Source: Thermaurantiacus tibetensis
Lineage (GTDB): Bacteria; Pseudomonadota; Alphaproteobacteria; Sphingomonadales; Sphingomonadaceae
Reading direction: 5' to 3'
Assembly (NCBI RefSeq): GCF_015354055.1
Contig: NZ_JACHTM010000002.1
Coordinates: forward strand, 782,530-846,529
Length of the DNA stretch: 64,000 nucleotides
Shown: piece by piece, positions 25,786 to 35,250 of the stretch
How positions within the stretch are numbered: the first letter of the stretch is position 1
Layout: every line of letters starts with the position of its first letter
Notes under the pieces: model-generated
Told to the model about the DNA's origin: nothing
The model's input: only the letters and a program-made list of their open reading frames with translations
The model's database searches: none
Made by a program: the position numbers and the translations under genes

Positions 25786-28020
25786 GTGGCGGGCGCGGGG
25801 GGAGGCATGGCCGGGGTGGCCGGAAGCGCGGCGGGCGCGGGAGGGGCGGGGGCAGCGGCCGGAGCGGGGGCGGCAGGCGTGGCCGGGGCGGGCGCAGCGG
25901 CCGGGGCGGCGGCAGCGGCCGGGGCGGGGGCGGGCCGGACGCTCCTCGGCCGGCTGCTCGGCGGGCCGGACGGCGGCCTCGCTGCGCTTCTCCCGGCGGG
26001 CATCCTCGCCATCGTCCTCCTCATGGTGGTGCCCATTCCGGCACCGCTCCTCGACCTCTTCTTCGTGGGCAACATCCTCCTTGCCCTCGTGATGCTCATG
26101 GTGGTGCTCCACGCCAACCGGCCGCTCGACTTCTCCGCCTTCCCGACCGTGCTGCTGTTCGCGACGCTGTTCCGGCTGGCGCTCAACGTTGCGTCCACCC
26201 GGGTGGTGCTGATGGACGGCCACGAGGGGACCGACGCCGCCGGCCGCGTCATCGAGGCGTTCGGCAAGGTGCTCATCGGCGGCAACTTCGTGGTGGGCCT
26301 CATCGTCTTCGCCATCCTCATGATCATCAACCTGATGGTCATCGCGCGGGGCGCGGGGCGGGTTTCGGAAGTCTCGGCGCGCTTCACCCTCGACGCGCTG
26401 CCGGGCAAGCAGATGGCAATCGACGCCGACCTGAACGCCGGGATGCTCACCCCCGACGAGGCGAAGGCGCGGCGGCAGGAGGTGGCGACCGAGGCCGACT
26501 TCTACGGTGCGATGGACGGCGCCTCGAAGTTCGTGAAGGGCGACGCGGGCGCGGGCATCCTCATCCTCCTCATCAACATCATCGGCGGGCTCGTCATCGG
26601 CACCGTCTCGCACGGGCTCGGGGTGGGCGAGGCCGCCTCGCTCTACCTCGTGATGGCAGTGGGCGACGCGCTCGTTGCGCAGATCCCCGCCCTCCTCCTT
26701 TCGATCGCGGCGGCGATCCTCGTGACCCGCACCAGCGAGGACCGCAAGCTCGAGGCGCAGGTCAGGACCCAGTTCGCCGACGCCTCGGCCTGGGCGCCGG
26801 CGGCCGGCATCCTCGGGCTCCTGGCGCTCGTGCCGGCGATGCCGACCGCCATCCTCGCCGGCGCGGCGGCAACCGCAGGCGTCGTCGCCTGGCGGCTCCA
26901 TCGCGCCGCGGGGCAGCCGGCGCCGCCGCCGCCGGCCCCGGCGGCCGAGCCTGCCCTCATCGACTGGAGCGAAGTGGGCGAGACCGCCGCCGTCACGCTC
27001 GAGATCGGCTACGGGCTCATCCCGCTCGTCGACGAGGCCGCCGGGGCGCCGCTCATGAGCCGGATCACCGGAATCCGCCGCCAGCTCTCGCGCGAGCTCG
27101 GCTTCGTGCTGCCGATGGTCCGGGTGCGCGACGAGCTGGCGCTCGCGCCCCACCACTACCGGATCTCGGTGGCCGGCGAACGGGCCGGCGCCGGCGAGGC
27201 CTGGCCCAACGACCTCCTCGCGCTCGAGGCCGAGACCATCCTCGCCCCGGTGCCGGGCCGCGAGACGCGCGACCCGGCCTTCGGGCTTCCGGCACGCTGG
27301 ATCGACCCGGCGCTCGAGGCGCGCGCGATCGAGGCGGGCTACACCGTCGTCGACCCGGCCACCGTCATCGGCACCCACCTCCACAAGCTGCTGCGCCAGC
27401 ACGCGGCAACCCTCCTCGGGCTCGACGAGGTGCAGGCGCTGCTCGACGAGCTCGGCCGCCGCCACCCGCAGCTCGCCCAGGCGCTGGGGCCGAAGACCCT
27501 GCCGCTCACCCAGCTCACGGCGCTCGCCCGCGCGCTCCTCGAGGAGGGGGTGCCGCTCCGGGACTTCGCCCGGATCGCCGGCGCCATCGCCGAAGCCGCG
27601 GCCAGCACGACCGACCCGGCCGAACTCCTCGAGGCCACGCGGACGCGGATCGGCGGGCTCATCACCAGCGCCATCGCCGAGCCGGACCAGCCGCTCCGGC
27701 TCATCGCGCTCGCCCCCGAGCTCGAGGCGCTGCTGATGGGCGCGGTGCGCGCCGCCCCCACTGCCGCCTTCCCGTTCGAGCCAGGCCTCGGCAACCGCGT
27801 GGTGGAGGCCGTGCGCGAGGCGCTCGCCAAGGCGGGCGGGCTTGCCGTGGCCCTCGTCAGCCAGCCGGGCCCGCGGCGGCCGCTCTGGCGCCTGCTCCGG
27901 AGCGCCGGGCTCGACCTCCCCGTCATCGGCTTCACCGAGCTTCCCGACAGCCGCGCCGTCGAGGTGATCGCCGTCGTCGGCGCCAACGACCACAGCCTGC
28001 CACAGCCGGAGGACGCCTGA
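25786..28020 (+). CDS. flhA: FlhA, flagellar type III export gate protein
   Basis: FlhA is the nonameric export-gate ring of the flagellar secretion system. Residues about 60-330 hold eight transmembrane helices with the FHIPEP-family features NRPLDFSAFPTVLL, RFTLDALPGKQMAIDADLNAG and DFYGAMDGASKFVKGDA. The rest is the cytosolic substrate-docking domain. An Ala/Gly-only stretch of about 50 residues precedes the conserved part. A GTG at 25786 gives 744 residues. The ATG at 25807 is an alternative but its purine stretch is too close. The stop overlaps the sigma-factor start (TGATG). Confidence 0.96.
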   Translation: MAGAGGGMAGVAGSAAGAGGAGAAAGAGAAGVAGAGAAAGAAAAAGAGAGRTLLGRLLGGPDGGLAALLPAGILAIVLLMVVPIPAPLLDLFFVGNILLALVMLMVVLHANRPLDFSAFPTVLLFATLFRLALNVASTRVVLMDGHEGTDAAGRVIEAFGKVLIGGNFVVGLIVFAILMIINLMVIARGAGRVSEVSARFTLDALPGKQMAIDADLNAGMLTPDEAKARRQEVATEADFYGAMDGASKFVKGDAGAGILILLINIIGGLVIGTVSHGLGVGEAASLYLVMAVGDALVAQIPALLLSIAAAILVTRTSEDRKLEAQVRTQFADASAWAPAAGILGLLALVPAMPTAILAGAAATAGVVAWRLHRAAGQPAPPPPAPAAEPALIDWSEVGETAAVTLEIGYGLIPLVDEAAGAPLMSRITGIRRQLSRELGFVLPMVRVRDELALAPHHYRISVAGERAGAGEAWPNDLLALEAETILAPVPGRETRDPAFGLPARWIDPALEARAIEAGYTVVDPATVIGTHLHKLLRQHAATLLGLDEVQALLDELGRRHPQLAQALGPKTLPLTQLTALARALLEEGVPLRDFARIAGAIAEAAASTTDPAELLEATRTRIGGLITSAIAEPDQPLRLIALAPELEALLMGAVRAAPTAAFPFEPGLGNRVVEAVREALAKAGGLAVALVSQPGPRRPLWRLLRSAGLDLPVIGFTELPDSRAVEVIAVVGANDHSLPQPEDA

Positions 28021-28757
28021 TGGACGCCCGCCTCGGTCTCGACCTCAAGCTCTACACCCCCGCCGCGCTCGCCCGGGTGGAGCCGGAGCGCCTGATCCAC
28101 AACCACCTGGCCCTCGTGCGCAAGATCGCCTGGCACACCCACGCCCGGGTCTCCTCCGCGCTCGATGTCGAGGAACTGGTGCAGATCGGCATGATCGCGC
28201 TCATCGAGGCCGCCCGCTCGTTCGAGGACCGCGGCCACGCGGCCTTCGCCACTTACGCAACCGTCAGGATCCGCGGCGCGATGATCGACGCGCTCAGGAA
28301 ACAGGCCACCATGTGCCGCTCGGCGCTGCGCCGCCGGCGCGAGCTCAACGCCGCCCGTGCGCGGCTGGAAGGAACACTCGGCCGCCCGCCCTCCGACCAG
28401 GAACTGGCCGACGACCTCGGCATCCCGCTCGCCGAACTCCTCGAAGCCAACGCCAGCACGCAAGGGGTGCGCTACGAATCAATCGACGAGGTCTACTCCG
28501 ACCACTCCATCTGGTTCGCCGACGACCAGCCCGACGCGCTCGACCAGCTCCAGTCGAAGGAACTGCGCGCCCACCTCGCCGAGGCCATCCGCAAGCTCCC
28601 CGAGCGCGAGGCAATGGTGCTGCAGCTCTACTTCGTGGAGGAGATGAACCTCGAGGAGATCGGCCAGATCCTCGGCGTGGGCGCGGCGCGGATCTGCCAG
28701 ATCAAGAAGGCCGCGCTCACCAAGGTGCGCAAGCTGCTCGCCGGCTGGGAGGACTGA
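28020..28757 (+). CDS. fliA: FliA-type flagellar sigma-28 factor
   Basis: The protein is a short sigma-70-family factor with regions 2 (ALDVEELVQIGMIALIEAARSFED, TYATVRIRGAMIDALR), 3 (GRPPSDQELADDLGI) and 4 (LPEREAMVLQLYFVEEMNLEEIGQILGVGAARICQIKKAAL). Together these mark the FliA/WhiG class that transcribes late flagellar genes. Its length of 245 residues is typical. Its ATG overlaps the flhA stop, so it is coupled to an export-gate gene rather than to flagellin. Confidence 0.95.
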   Translation: MDARLGLDLKLYTPAALARVEPERLIHNHLALVRKIAWHTHARVSSALDVEELVQIGMIALIEAARSFEDRGHAAFATYATVRIRGAMIDALRKQATMCRSALRRRRELNAARARLEGTLGRPPSDQELADDLGIPLAELLEANASTQGVRYESIDEVYSDHSIWFADDQPDALDQLQSKELRAHLAEAIRKLPEREAMVLQLYFVEEMNLEEIGQILGVGAARICQIKKAALTKVRKLLAGWED

Positions 28758-29182
28758 GGCCCCGGGGGCGCAGGGCCGGAGGGCCGGGCGGCGCGGGTTG
28801 GGGAGGGGCCGGACGCGAGGCGGCGGGGCGCAGGCGGCGGCAGGGCGGGGCGGCGGCAGGGCCGGGCGGCGCGGGTCGGGGCGGCGGTAGGGCCCAGGGG
28901 CGCGGGTCGGGGAGGGGCCGGGCGCAGGCGGCGGCGCGGGGCGGCGGCAGGGCCCGGCGGGCTGAGGTGGGCCGGGCGCAGGACGCGGGTGGCAGAGGCG
29001 GGCGGCGCGACGGGCGGCAGAGGCGGGCGGCAGGACGGGCGCGCGGAGCGAAGGGGTCGGCACGACGGCGCGGCGCGACGGGGCGGGGCGGGGCGGTCCA
29101 TCCGGACGCAGACGCCCGCCGCCCCCGGTGCAGGGGGCAGGCGAAGCGGGTCGGGGCGGGGCCGGAAGGGGCCGGGCGGCGG
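28758..29182. repeat. GC-rich low-complexity intergenic region
   Basis: The 425-bp gap between convergent fliA and the carboxylase gene is built from imperfect copies of GGCGGCAGGGC and GCGGGTCGGGG-type units, with almost no A or T until about 28980. No RNA gene, ribosome-binding site or family-specific open frame is visible. It probably holds the 3' ends of both transcription units. Confidence 0.6.
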
Positions 29183-30715
29183 CTAGAGCGGGATGTTGTC
29201 GTGCTTCTTCCAGGGGTTCTCAAGAACCTTGGTGCGGAGCTTCCTCAGGCCCAGCGCAATCCGCCGCCGGGTTGCATGGGGCATGATCACCTCGTCGATG
29301 AAGCCCTTCGACGCCGCCACGAACGGGTTGGCAAAGCGCGCCTCATATTCGGCCGTGCGCCGGGCGATCGCCTCCGGGTCACCGATCTCGGAGCGGAAGA
29401 TGATCTCGACCGCCCCCTTCGCCCCCATCACCGCAATCTCGGCGGTGGGCCAGGCATAGTTGAGGTCTCCACGCAGATGCTTGGACGCCATGACGTCATA
29501 GGCCCCGCCATAGGCCTTGCGCGTGATGACGGTGATCTTCGGCACCGTGGCCTCGGCATAGGCGAAGAGCAGCTTCGCCCCGTTCTTGATGATGCCGTTG
29601 TGCTCCTGGGCAACCCCAGGGAGGAAGCCGGGGACGTCGACGAAGGTGATGATGGGGATGTTGAAGGCGTCGCAGAAGCGGACGAAGCGGCCCGCCTTCC
29701 TGGAAGCGGCGATGTCGAGGCAGCCCGCCAGCACCATCGGCTGGTTGGCGACGAAGCCGACCGTGTGCCCCTCGATCCGGCCGAAGCCGACGAGGATGTT
29801 GGCGGCATGGTTGGGCTGGAGCTCGAAGAACTCGCCGTCATCGGCCACCTTCTGGATGAGCTCGTGCATGTCGTAGGGCTTGGTGGCCGAAGCGGGGACG
29901 AGCGTGTCGAGCGAGGGCTCCTCGCGGTCGAACGGGTCATCAGAGGGCCGGACGGGCGGCGCCTGGCGGTTGCTGAGCGGCAGGAAGTCCACGAACTCGC
30001 GCGTGCGCAGGAGGGCGTCGATGTCGTCCTCCATGGCGAGATCGGCCACGCCCGACCTGGTCGAATGGGTGATGGCGCCGCCCAGCTCCTCCTGCGTCAC
30101 CACCTCGTTCGTGACCGTCTTCACGACATCGGGCCCGGTCACGAACATGTAGGACGAGTCCTTCACCATGAAGATGAAGTCGGTCATCGCCGGCGAATAG
30201 ACCGCCCCGCCCGCACACGGCCCCATGATGAGCGAGACCTGCGGGATGACGCCCGAGGCGAGCACGTTCCTCTGGAACACCTCGGCATAGCCGGCGAGGC
30301 TTGCCACCCCTTCCTGGATGCGGGCGCCGCCCGAATCATTGAGGCCGATGACCGGCGCCCCGACCTTCATGGCCATGTCCATGATCTTGCAGATCTTCTG
30401 CGCGTGCCGCTCGGAAAGCGAGCCGCCGAAGACGGTGAAGTCCTGCGAGAAGACGAACACGAGCCGGCCGTTGATCGTGCCCGAGCCGGTGACCACGCCA
30501 TCGCCCGGGATGACCGTCTCGCCCATGCCGAAGTCGGTGCAGTTGTGCTCGACATACATGTCGAGCTCCTCGAAGCTGCCTTCGTCGAGAAGGATCTCGA
30601 GCCGCTCGCGCGCGGTCAGCCGGCCCTTGGCATGCTGGGCGGCGATGCGCTTCTCGCCGCCGCCAAGCCGCGCTGCGGCGCGCCGCCGTTCCAGTTCCTC
30701 GAGCACCTTCAGCAT
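29183..30715 (-). CDS. Biotin-dependent acyl-CoA carboxylase beta subunit (propionyl-CoA type)
   Basis: The carboxyltransferase subunit moves CO2 from biotin to an acyl-CoA, most likely propionyl-CoA. The 510-residue protein has two crotonase-like halves: the N-terminal part with [21 protein letters not shown] and [12 protein letters not shown], and the C-terminal part with [24 protein letters not shown] and YGGAYDVM. It ends with KHDNIPL, as propionyl-CoA carboxylase PccB chains do. The ATG at 30715 has GGGGAGAG before it and removes 34 atypical residues. The alpha subunit is not in the window. Confidence 0.95.
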   Translation of the reverse strand: MLKVLEELERRRAAARLGGGEKRIAAQHAKGRLTARERLEILLDEGSFEELDMYVEHNCTDFGMGETVIPGDGVVTGSGTINGRLVFVFSQDFTVFGGSLSERHAQKICKIMDMAMKVGAPVIGLNDSGGARIQEGVASLAGYAEVFQRNVLASGVIPQVSLIMGPCAGGAVYSPAMTDFIFMVKDSSYMFVTGPDVVKTVTNEVVTQEELGGAITHSTRSGVADLAMEDDIDALLRTREFVDFLPLSNRQAPPVRPSDDPFDREEPSLDTLVPASATKPYDMHELIQKVADDGEFFELQPNHAANILVGFGRIEGHTVGFVANQPMVLAGCLDIAASRKAGRFVRFCDAFNIPIITFVDVPGFLPGVAQEHNGIIKNGAKLLFAYAEATVPKITVITRKAYGGAYDVMASKHLRGDLNYAWPTAEIAVMGAKGAVEIIFRSEIGDPEAIARRTAEYEARFANPFVAASKGFIDEVIMPHATRRRIALGLRKLRTKVLENPWKKHDNIPL

Positions 30716-30841
30716 CCGTCTCTCCCCTGACGCTGCCCTCGCGAAGCCGCGCCGCCGCGCTGCCGTCAACCCCCGCCGCGCCGCGCCTGCCGGGGCGCGC
30801 GCAACACTTGGTTGCATTCACCATGCTGGCACCGGCCGCGA

Positions 30842-30861
30842 CCCTCCCCATATGGAGGGGG
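30842..30861. promoter_or_regulatory. Imperfect palindrome upstream of the PEP-CTERM gene
   Basis: CCCTCCCCAT and ATGGAGGGGG mirror each other around a central ATAT, with one mismatch and one wobble pair. It lies in the 193-bp divergent region between the carboxylase and PEP-CTERM genes. It could be an operator or a 5'-leader hairpin. Evidence is symmetry only. Confidence 0.3.
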
Positions 30862-30908
30862 ACGGCGCGACCCCGGCGCCACCCCGACCAACCCGAGAAA
30901 GGCCCGCC

Positions 30909-31487
30909 ATGCTCCTCCGCACGCTGAAGACGCTTGCCCTTGCCACGCTCGCCTCCGCGGCAGGCGCCGCCGGGGCCGTGACGATCGTCGATGTCGATGC
31001 CCGCGCCCACGCCTCGCTTTCGGGCGCGAACGCGCTCACCATCGGCCTCGGCGAGGGGCGCTACCAGCTGCGCTTCACCGACGGGCTGTTCACCGCCTAC
31101 AATGCCAATGGTCGCGCTGCGGCCGGCTGCGACCGGGCGGGTGCCAACTGCCGGTTCGGCTGGCAGACCGAGACCATCGTCACCCTCCACCCCGCCGACG
31201 GGAGCGCCGCGACGAGCTTCGCGATCGGCAGCCCCGTCCTCTACCGCACGCCCGAGGGCGCGCTCGCCGCGCTCGCCGACCGGGTGTTCGAGCTGGTGGT
31301 GCCGGCCGGCGGCGCGAAGCTGAGCTTCCACGTTCGCGACGACAGCCCCGCCAACAACCGTGGCGGAGTCTCGCTGGCCATCGCCGGCGCCGTGCCGGAG
31401 CCCGCCACCTGGGCGATGCTGATCGCCGGCTTTGGCCTCGTGGGCGCTGCCGCCCGCCGCCGCCGGCAGGCGGTGGTGGCGGCCTGA
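30909..31487 (+). CDS. PEPxxWA-CTERM sorting-domain protein
   Basis: The 192-residue exported protein has a signal peptide (to about residue 23) and a beta-rich middle with two cysteines. The C-terminal sorting signal is VPEPATWAMLIAGFGLVG followed by an Arg cluster. That signal is recognised and cut by exosortase-type enzymes, and the protein probably ends up in the envelope or exopolysaccharide matrix. A GAGAAAGG stretch precedes the ATG. No exosortase gene is in the window. The middle part is not recognised. Confidence 0.9.
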   Translation: MLLRTLKTLALATLASAAGAAGAVTIVDVDARAHASLSGANALTIGLGEGRYQLRFTDGLFTAYNANGRAAAGCDRAGANCRFGWQTETIVTLHPADGSAATSFAIGSPVLYRTPEGALAALADRVFELVVPAGGAKLSFHVRDDSPANNRGGVSLAIAGAVPEPATWAMLIAGFGLVGAAARRRRQAVVAA

Positions 31488-31497
31488 GGACGGGCAC

Positions 31498-32190
31498 CTA
31501 GCCGAGCAGCGCGAGGAAGCGCGCGGCAGCCACGAAGGCCGCCTGCCGGTTCGCCCGCGCGGCCGCGGCCTCGGCATCCTCCCCCCAGCGCTCGGCCTGC
31601 CAGAGCGCATCCACTTCGGCCGCTGCGAAGGCCGGCCCGGCTTCGAGCAGCCCGTCGGCGACCGCGAGGGCGAGGACGACCGAGCCCGAGAGCGTGACGA
31701 GCGGGGAAAGCCCGGCGAGGCGGAAGGGGCCGCGCGCCGAAAGCAGCGTCTCGAGCCGCGCAAGCGTCCCGGCGGGCTGGTCCACGTGGACGATGCCGGT
31801 CGTGCGGCGGAAGACGAGGCCGTGGGCCTGCTCGACGGCCTTGAGTGCCGGCTCCCACGCCGCCACCTGCCGCCCGACGAGATCGGCCGGCCCCTCCGCC
31901 CGGTAGCAGGTGAGGTCGGACGCGCCGTAGGCGGCGAGGCCCGCCGCAAAGCCGGCGGGGTCGGGCGCGACGATGTCGAGGGCGGCATTGGCAAGCCCGG
32001 TCAGCGGCATGTCGGCAGGCGTGACCGTCTCGCCGGCCCCGGCCCATTCGGCGGCGATCGCAGTGGCGAGCGCGGGCGAGGGCACGACGAGGGCCGCGCG
32101 CTTCGGCGTGCGCACCGGCCGGCCGTCGAGCAGCAGCCCATGCCCGCCCCCGGCGGGTGCGGTCGTCACCTCGCGCCAGAACCGCCGCAC
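31498..32190 (-). CDS. ATP12-family F1-ATPase assembly chaperone
   Basis: ATP12 chaperones bind the alpha subunit of F1-ATPase during assembly and occur in mitochondria and alphaproteobacteria. The 230-residue protein starts at a GTG giving MRRFWREV, and contains LLDGRPVRTPKR, the PADMPLTGLANAALD segment and LTCYRAEGP. These fit the family (Pfam ATP12). The GTG follows the stop of the small membrane protein gene by 8 bases. A longer frame would overlap that gene. It ends a chain crcB-rluC-HAD-small ORF-ATP12. Confidence 0.9.
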   Translation of the reverse strand: MRRFWREVTTAPAGGGHGLLLDGRPVRTPKRAALVVPSPALATAIAAEWAGAGETVTPADMPLTGLANAALDIVAPDPAGFAAGLAAYGASDLTCYRAEGPADLVGRQVAAWEPALKAVEQAHGLVFRRTTGIVHVDQPAGTLARLETLLSARGPFRLAGLSPLVTLSGSVVLALAVADGLLEAGPAFAAAEVDALWQAERWGEDAEAAAARANRQAAFVAAARFLALLG

Positions 32191-32198
32191 GCCCGGCC

Positions 32199-32393
32199 CT
32201 AGCGGAACAGCCGGGGGGCGAAGGTGACGAGCGCCGCCCCGGCCAGCATGAGGCCGAGGCCGGCGAAGGGGCTTTGAGGGCCCAGAGGGGACGTGCCGGC
32301 AACCCAGAGGCCGGCGACCGCAAGTCCCAGCCCGAGGAGGCGCAGCAGCGTCATCTGCCACAGCCGCCGCTCGAAGGGGTCGCGCTCAGCCAT
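32199..32393 (-). CDS. Small two-helix membrane protein
   Basis: The 64-residue protein begins MAERDPFERRLWQM and has two hydrophobic segments (about residues 18-34 and 42-58). Its ATG lies inside the end of the upstream HAD gene (8-bp overlap) and its stop is 8 bp from the ATP12 start, so it is probably translated as part of this operon. I do not know its function. The position next to an ATP synthase chaperone is suggestive but no more. Confidence 0.72.
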   Translation of the reverse strand: MAERDPFERRLWQMTLLRLLGLGLAVAGLWVAGTSPLGPQSPFAGLGLMLAGAALVTFAPRLFR

Positions 32394-33048
32394 CGAGAAG
32401 GGCGAGGAGTTCGGCGGCGTCGCGGGCAACGGCAGCCGCGCCTGCCGCGCGCAGCTCGGCGGCCTCGTGATAGCCCCAGTCGACTCCGAGCGCGCGCACG
32501 CCGGCGGCCACCCCCATCCCCATGTCGAACACGGTGTCGCCGATGATGACCGCCTGGGCAGGTGCCACTCCGGCGTCGGCGAGGCAGGCGCTGAGCATCG
32601 CCGGGTGGGGCTTGGAGGGGTGACGGTCGGCGGTGTGGAGCGTCATGAAGTGGTGGGCGATCCGGTGGTGGGCGAGGCACATGGCAAGCCCCCGGTCGCT
32701 CTTGCCGGTGGCGACCCCGAGCAGCCAGCCGTCCCCCGCCAGCCGCTCGAGGAGCTCGCGCACGCCCGCGAACATGGGTTCAGGGTCGAGCCGGCGGTCG
32801 GCGCGCAGGCGCTGGAAGGCGCCCTTGTAGTCCTCGGCGAGGCGGGCGTGGAGGGCGGGCTCGGCTTCGGGCAGGAGCGCCCGCATCGCCTCGAGGAGCG
32901 AGAGGCCGACCACGCGCCGCACCGCGTGCGGGTCGGGCGGCGGAAGGCCGAAGGCGGCGAAGGTGCCTTCCATGGCGCGGACGATGTTCGCCGAGCTGTC
33001 GACGAGCGTGCCGTCGCAGTCGAAGACGGCAAGCCGCGGCGGGCTCAT
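32386..33048 (-). CDS. HAD-family phosphatase (phosphoglycolate phosphatase-like)
   Basis: The 220-residue protein is a HAD subfamily IA hydrolase. Motif I is FDCDGTLVDS (nucleophile Asp10, acid/base Asp12), motif II is in GVATGKSDRG, motif III Lys is in HPSKPHPAM, and motif IV is GDTVFDMGMG. The nearest named type is phosphoglycolate phosphatase, but substrate cannot be fixed from sequence. Its start overlaps the rluC stop by four bases. Confidence 0.9.
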   Translation of the reverse strand: MSPPRLAVFDCDGTLVDSSANIVRAMEGTFAAFGLPPPDPHAVRRVVGLSLLEAMRALLPEAEPALHARLAEDYKGAFQRLRADRRLDPEPMFAGVRELLERLAGDGWLLGVATGKSDRGLAMCLAHHRIAHHFMTLHTADRHPSKPHPAMLSACLADAGVAPAQAVIIGDTVFDMGMGVAAGVRALGVDWGYHEAAELRAAGAAAVARDAAELLALLDG

Positions 33049-33998
33049 GCGGACCCCTGGTCGGGCGCGAGGCCGAGGAGCTCGAGGCTCTCGCGGAAGT
33101 GGGGCGGCGGTTCGGCCGTCACGTCGAGCTTTCCCCCGCCAGGCAGGTCGATGACGAGGCGCCGGGCGTGGAGGTGGAGCTTGCGCGAGACGCCGCCGGT
33201 CACGAAGGCGGCGGCACCGCCATATTTGCCGTCGCCGACGATGGGGTGGCCGATGGCGGCGGCGTGGACGCGGAGCTGGTGGGTGCGACCGGTGAGCGGG
33301 CGCATCTCGCAGAAGCTGACGCGGTTGCCGGCCCGGTCCATCACGCGGATGCGGGAGACCGCAGGCTGGCCCTTCGGGTCAGGGTGCATCTTCTCCCCGC
33401 CGGTGCCGGGCTGCTTGCCGATCGGGAGGTCGACGCGGATGTCCGCCAGCTCGGGCACGCCCGCCAGGAGGGCCCAGTAGATCTTCCTGGTGTCGCGCTG
33501 GGCGAAGCAGCGGCCGAAGAAGGCCGCGGCACGGGCCGAACGCGCAAGCAGGAGGACGCCAGAGGTGTCCCTGTCGAGCCGGTGAACGAGGCGGGGCCGC
33601 TCGCGCGCGTCGAAGCGGAGCGCATCGAGCAGGCGGTCGACGTGGGTGGCGGTCTTCGTACCGCCCTGGACGGCAAGGCCGGGGGGCTTGTCGAGGACGA
33701 GCGCGTGCTCCGAGCGGTGGATGACGAGGCTGCGCGCGAACTCGGCCTCCTCGGGCGAGAGCGGGGGCGCCTCGCGCGCTGGCGGCGGGGCCTGCCGCGG
33801 CTCCTCGTCGGGGAGCAGGACCTGCTGCCCGGCCTGCACCCGGTCGCCGGGCCTGGCCCGCCCGCCGTCGAGCCGGAGGCGGCCAGTGCGCGCCCAGCGG
33901 GCGACCGCCGTGAAGGGAATGCCGGGGAGGTTGCGGGCGACCCAGCGGTCGAGCCGGATGCCGTCGTCGGCCTCGGCCACGGTGAAGACCCGGCTCAC
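33045..33998 (-). CDS. rluC: RluC-type 23S rRNA pseudouridine synthase
   Basis: The enzyme converts specific uridines in 23S rRNA to pseudouridine (955, 2504 and 2580 in E. coli for RluC). The 317-residue protein has an N-terminal S4-like RNA-binding part and the catalytic HRLDRDTSGVLLLARS motif with the nucleophilic Asp. It also has the KIYWALLAG, RTHQLRVHAA and HPIVGDGKYGG boxes. The GTG start overlaps the crcB stop (GTGA). RluD-like specificity cannot be fully excluded. Confidence 0.92.
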   Translation of the reverse strand: MSRVFTVAEADDGIRLDRWVARNLPGIPFTAVARWARTGRLRLDGGRARPGDRVQAGQQVLLPDEEPRQAPPPAREAPPLSPEEAEFARSLVIHRSEHALVLDKPPGLAVQGGTKTATHVDRLLDALRFDARERPRLVHRLDRDTSGVLLLARSARAAAFFGRCFAQRDTRKIYWALLAGVPELADIRVDLPIGKQPGTGGEKMHPDPKGQPAVSRIRVMDRAGNRVSFCEMRPLTGRTHQLRVHAAAIGHPIVGDGKYGGAAAFVTGGVSRKLHLHARRLVIDLPGGGKLDVTAEPPPHFRESLELLGLAPDQGSA

Positions 33999-34360
33999 GC
34001 GAGGTTCCGCATGAGGAGGAGGCCGAGCCCGAGGCCGGCGACCGCGAGGACGACCGAGGCGAGCGCATAGCCGGCGGCGACGAGCCACTCGCCCTTCTCG
34101 AGGAGGAGCCAGAGCTCGAGGCTGAAGGCGGAGAAGGTGGTGAAGCCGCCGAGCAGGCCGACGCCGAGGAAGAGGCGGACCTGCTCGCTTCCCCCCCTGG
34201 CTGCCAGCCAGCCGGCGAGCAGGCCCATGAGGAGGCCGCCGGCGAGGTTGACCGCGAAGGTGGCCGACGGCCAAAGGCCGGCGCCGACGAGCCGGCCGAC
34301 TCCGTAGCGCGCGCAGGCGCCGAGCGCGCCGCCGAGGCCGACGAGGAGGAAGGGCGTCAT
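33995..34360 (-). CDS. crcB: CrcB/FluC fluoride channel
   Basis: Fluc proteins are dual-topology dimeric channels that let fluoride leave the cell. The 121-residue protein has four helices, the N-terminal GGALGACARYGVGR, and the GGFTTFSAFSLE segment that lines the pore with conserved Thr and Phe. The start is the ATG giving MTPFLLVG. No fluoride riboswitch is evident in the short region upstream. Confidence 0.95.
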   Translation of the reverse strand: MTPFLLVGLGGALGACARYGVGRLVGAGLWPSATFAVNLAGGLLMGLLAGWLAARGGSEQVRLFLGVGLLGGFTTFSAFSLELWLLLEKGEWLVAAGYALASVVLAVAGLGLGLLLMRNLA

Positions 34361-34407
34361 GGCCGCCCTATAGGCGAGCGCGCGGGCCGCTCGCACCCCC
34401 CGAAGTT

Positions 34408-35250
34408 TCAGCTGACGCCGAAGGTCCAGCCTTCGGTTGCGGCGATGTCAGGGGCGAGGCCGGGGGGCGACCACCAGCGGGCCTCGCCGGCGAGGTGCCG
34501 GAGCGCTGCCGCCGCCACCAGCGCATCCGTCTCGTGGTCGGAGAAGCTGCCTTCTGGCACCTCGCTGCCGAAGGCGGCGAGCGCGGCGGCAAGCGCGGGT
34601 GCGTCGCGGAGCTTCAGGCCCCGGCCGCCGGCGTGGCGCAGCATGGCGCGGGTGTAGATCTCGACGACGGTGCGCGGGCCCGGCGGGTCGAAGGGCCACA
34701 CCGCGTAGGGCCCGCGGAGCCGGTGGAGGAGGCGCATGCCGGCAAAGCTCGCGCGGGCCACCTGCGCTGCGCCGACGCAGTCGAAGACGGTGGCCGCCTT
34801 GCCGCCGCCGCCGGCGTTGAACGCGGCCTCGCAGCGCCGCCACCGCAGGAAGGCGCGCTTCTCGCCATCGGCCGCGCCCATCCAGAAATGCGGGCGGGCC
34901 ACGCCTTCCATGAAGCCGTGGGCGCCAAGATCGGGGTCACCCTCGCAGTGGCGCTCGACGAAGGCCCAGAAGCCGGGCGCGGTGTCGGGGGTGGCAAGGC
35001 CGGAGAGGTAGGCGCCGCGGTCAAGGAAGGGGGGCGCGAAGGAGAAGTCGAAGCCGGCGAGCGCCGGGCCGGGAAGGCCGAGGAGCCAGTCGGCCACCTC
35101 GGCGCGGGCCCAGCCGGACCGGTGGGGCGGAGGGACGAGGCGGGGCGGGCCGTTGCCCGCCTCGGCGACGGCGACGGCGATGCCGCGATGCCGCGCGCCC
35201 CTCGCCCCCGACCAGTCGACGGCGACGAAGCGGGCAAAGCGCGGCAGCAT
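34408..35250 (-). CDS. DUF429-like predicted RNase H-fold protein
   Basis: The 280-residue protein begins MLPRFARFVAVDWSGARGARHRGIAVAVAE, an RNase H-like first strand with an acidic residue. It continues with GFDFSFAPPF and ends with a DHETDALVAAAALRHLAG helix. This resembles DUF429 predicted nucleases, but no close family is recognised and the activity is untested. The ATG overlaps the stop of a frameshifted XRE regulator gene (TGATG), so the pair was once co-translated. Confidence 0.65.
   Translation of the reverse strand: MLPRFARFVAVDWSGARGARHRGIAVAVAEAGNGPPRLVPPPHRSGWARAEVADWLLGLPGPALAGFDFSFAPPFLDRGAYLSGLATPDTAPGFWAFVERHCEGDPDLGAHGFMEGVARPHFWMGAADGEKRAFLRWRRCEAAFNAGGGGKAATVFDCVGAAQVARASFAGMRLLHRLRGPYAVWPFDPPGPRTVVEIYTRAMLRHAGGRGLKLRDAPALAAALAAFGSEVPEGSFSDHETDALVAAAALRHLAGEARWWSPPGLAPDIAATEGWTFGVS

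Noticed and set aside
31780..31791. A third parS-like palindrome (GTCCACGTGGAC)
   Set aside because: It keeps the CCACGTGG core but differs from the consensus at three outer positions, and lies in codons for HVD of the ATP12 chaperone. Binding by ParB is unlikely.
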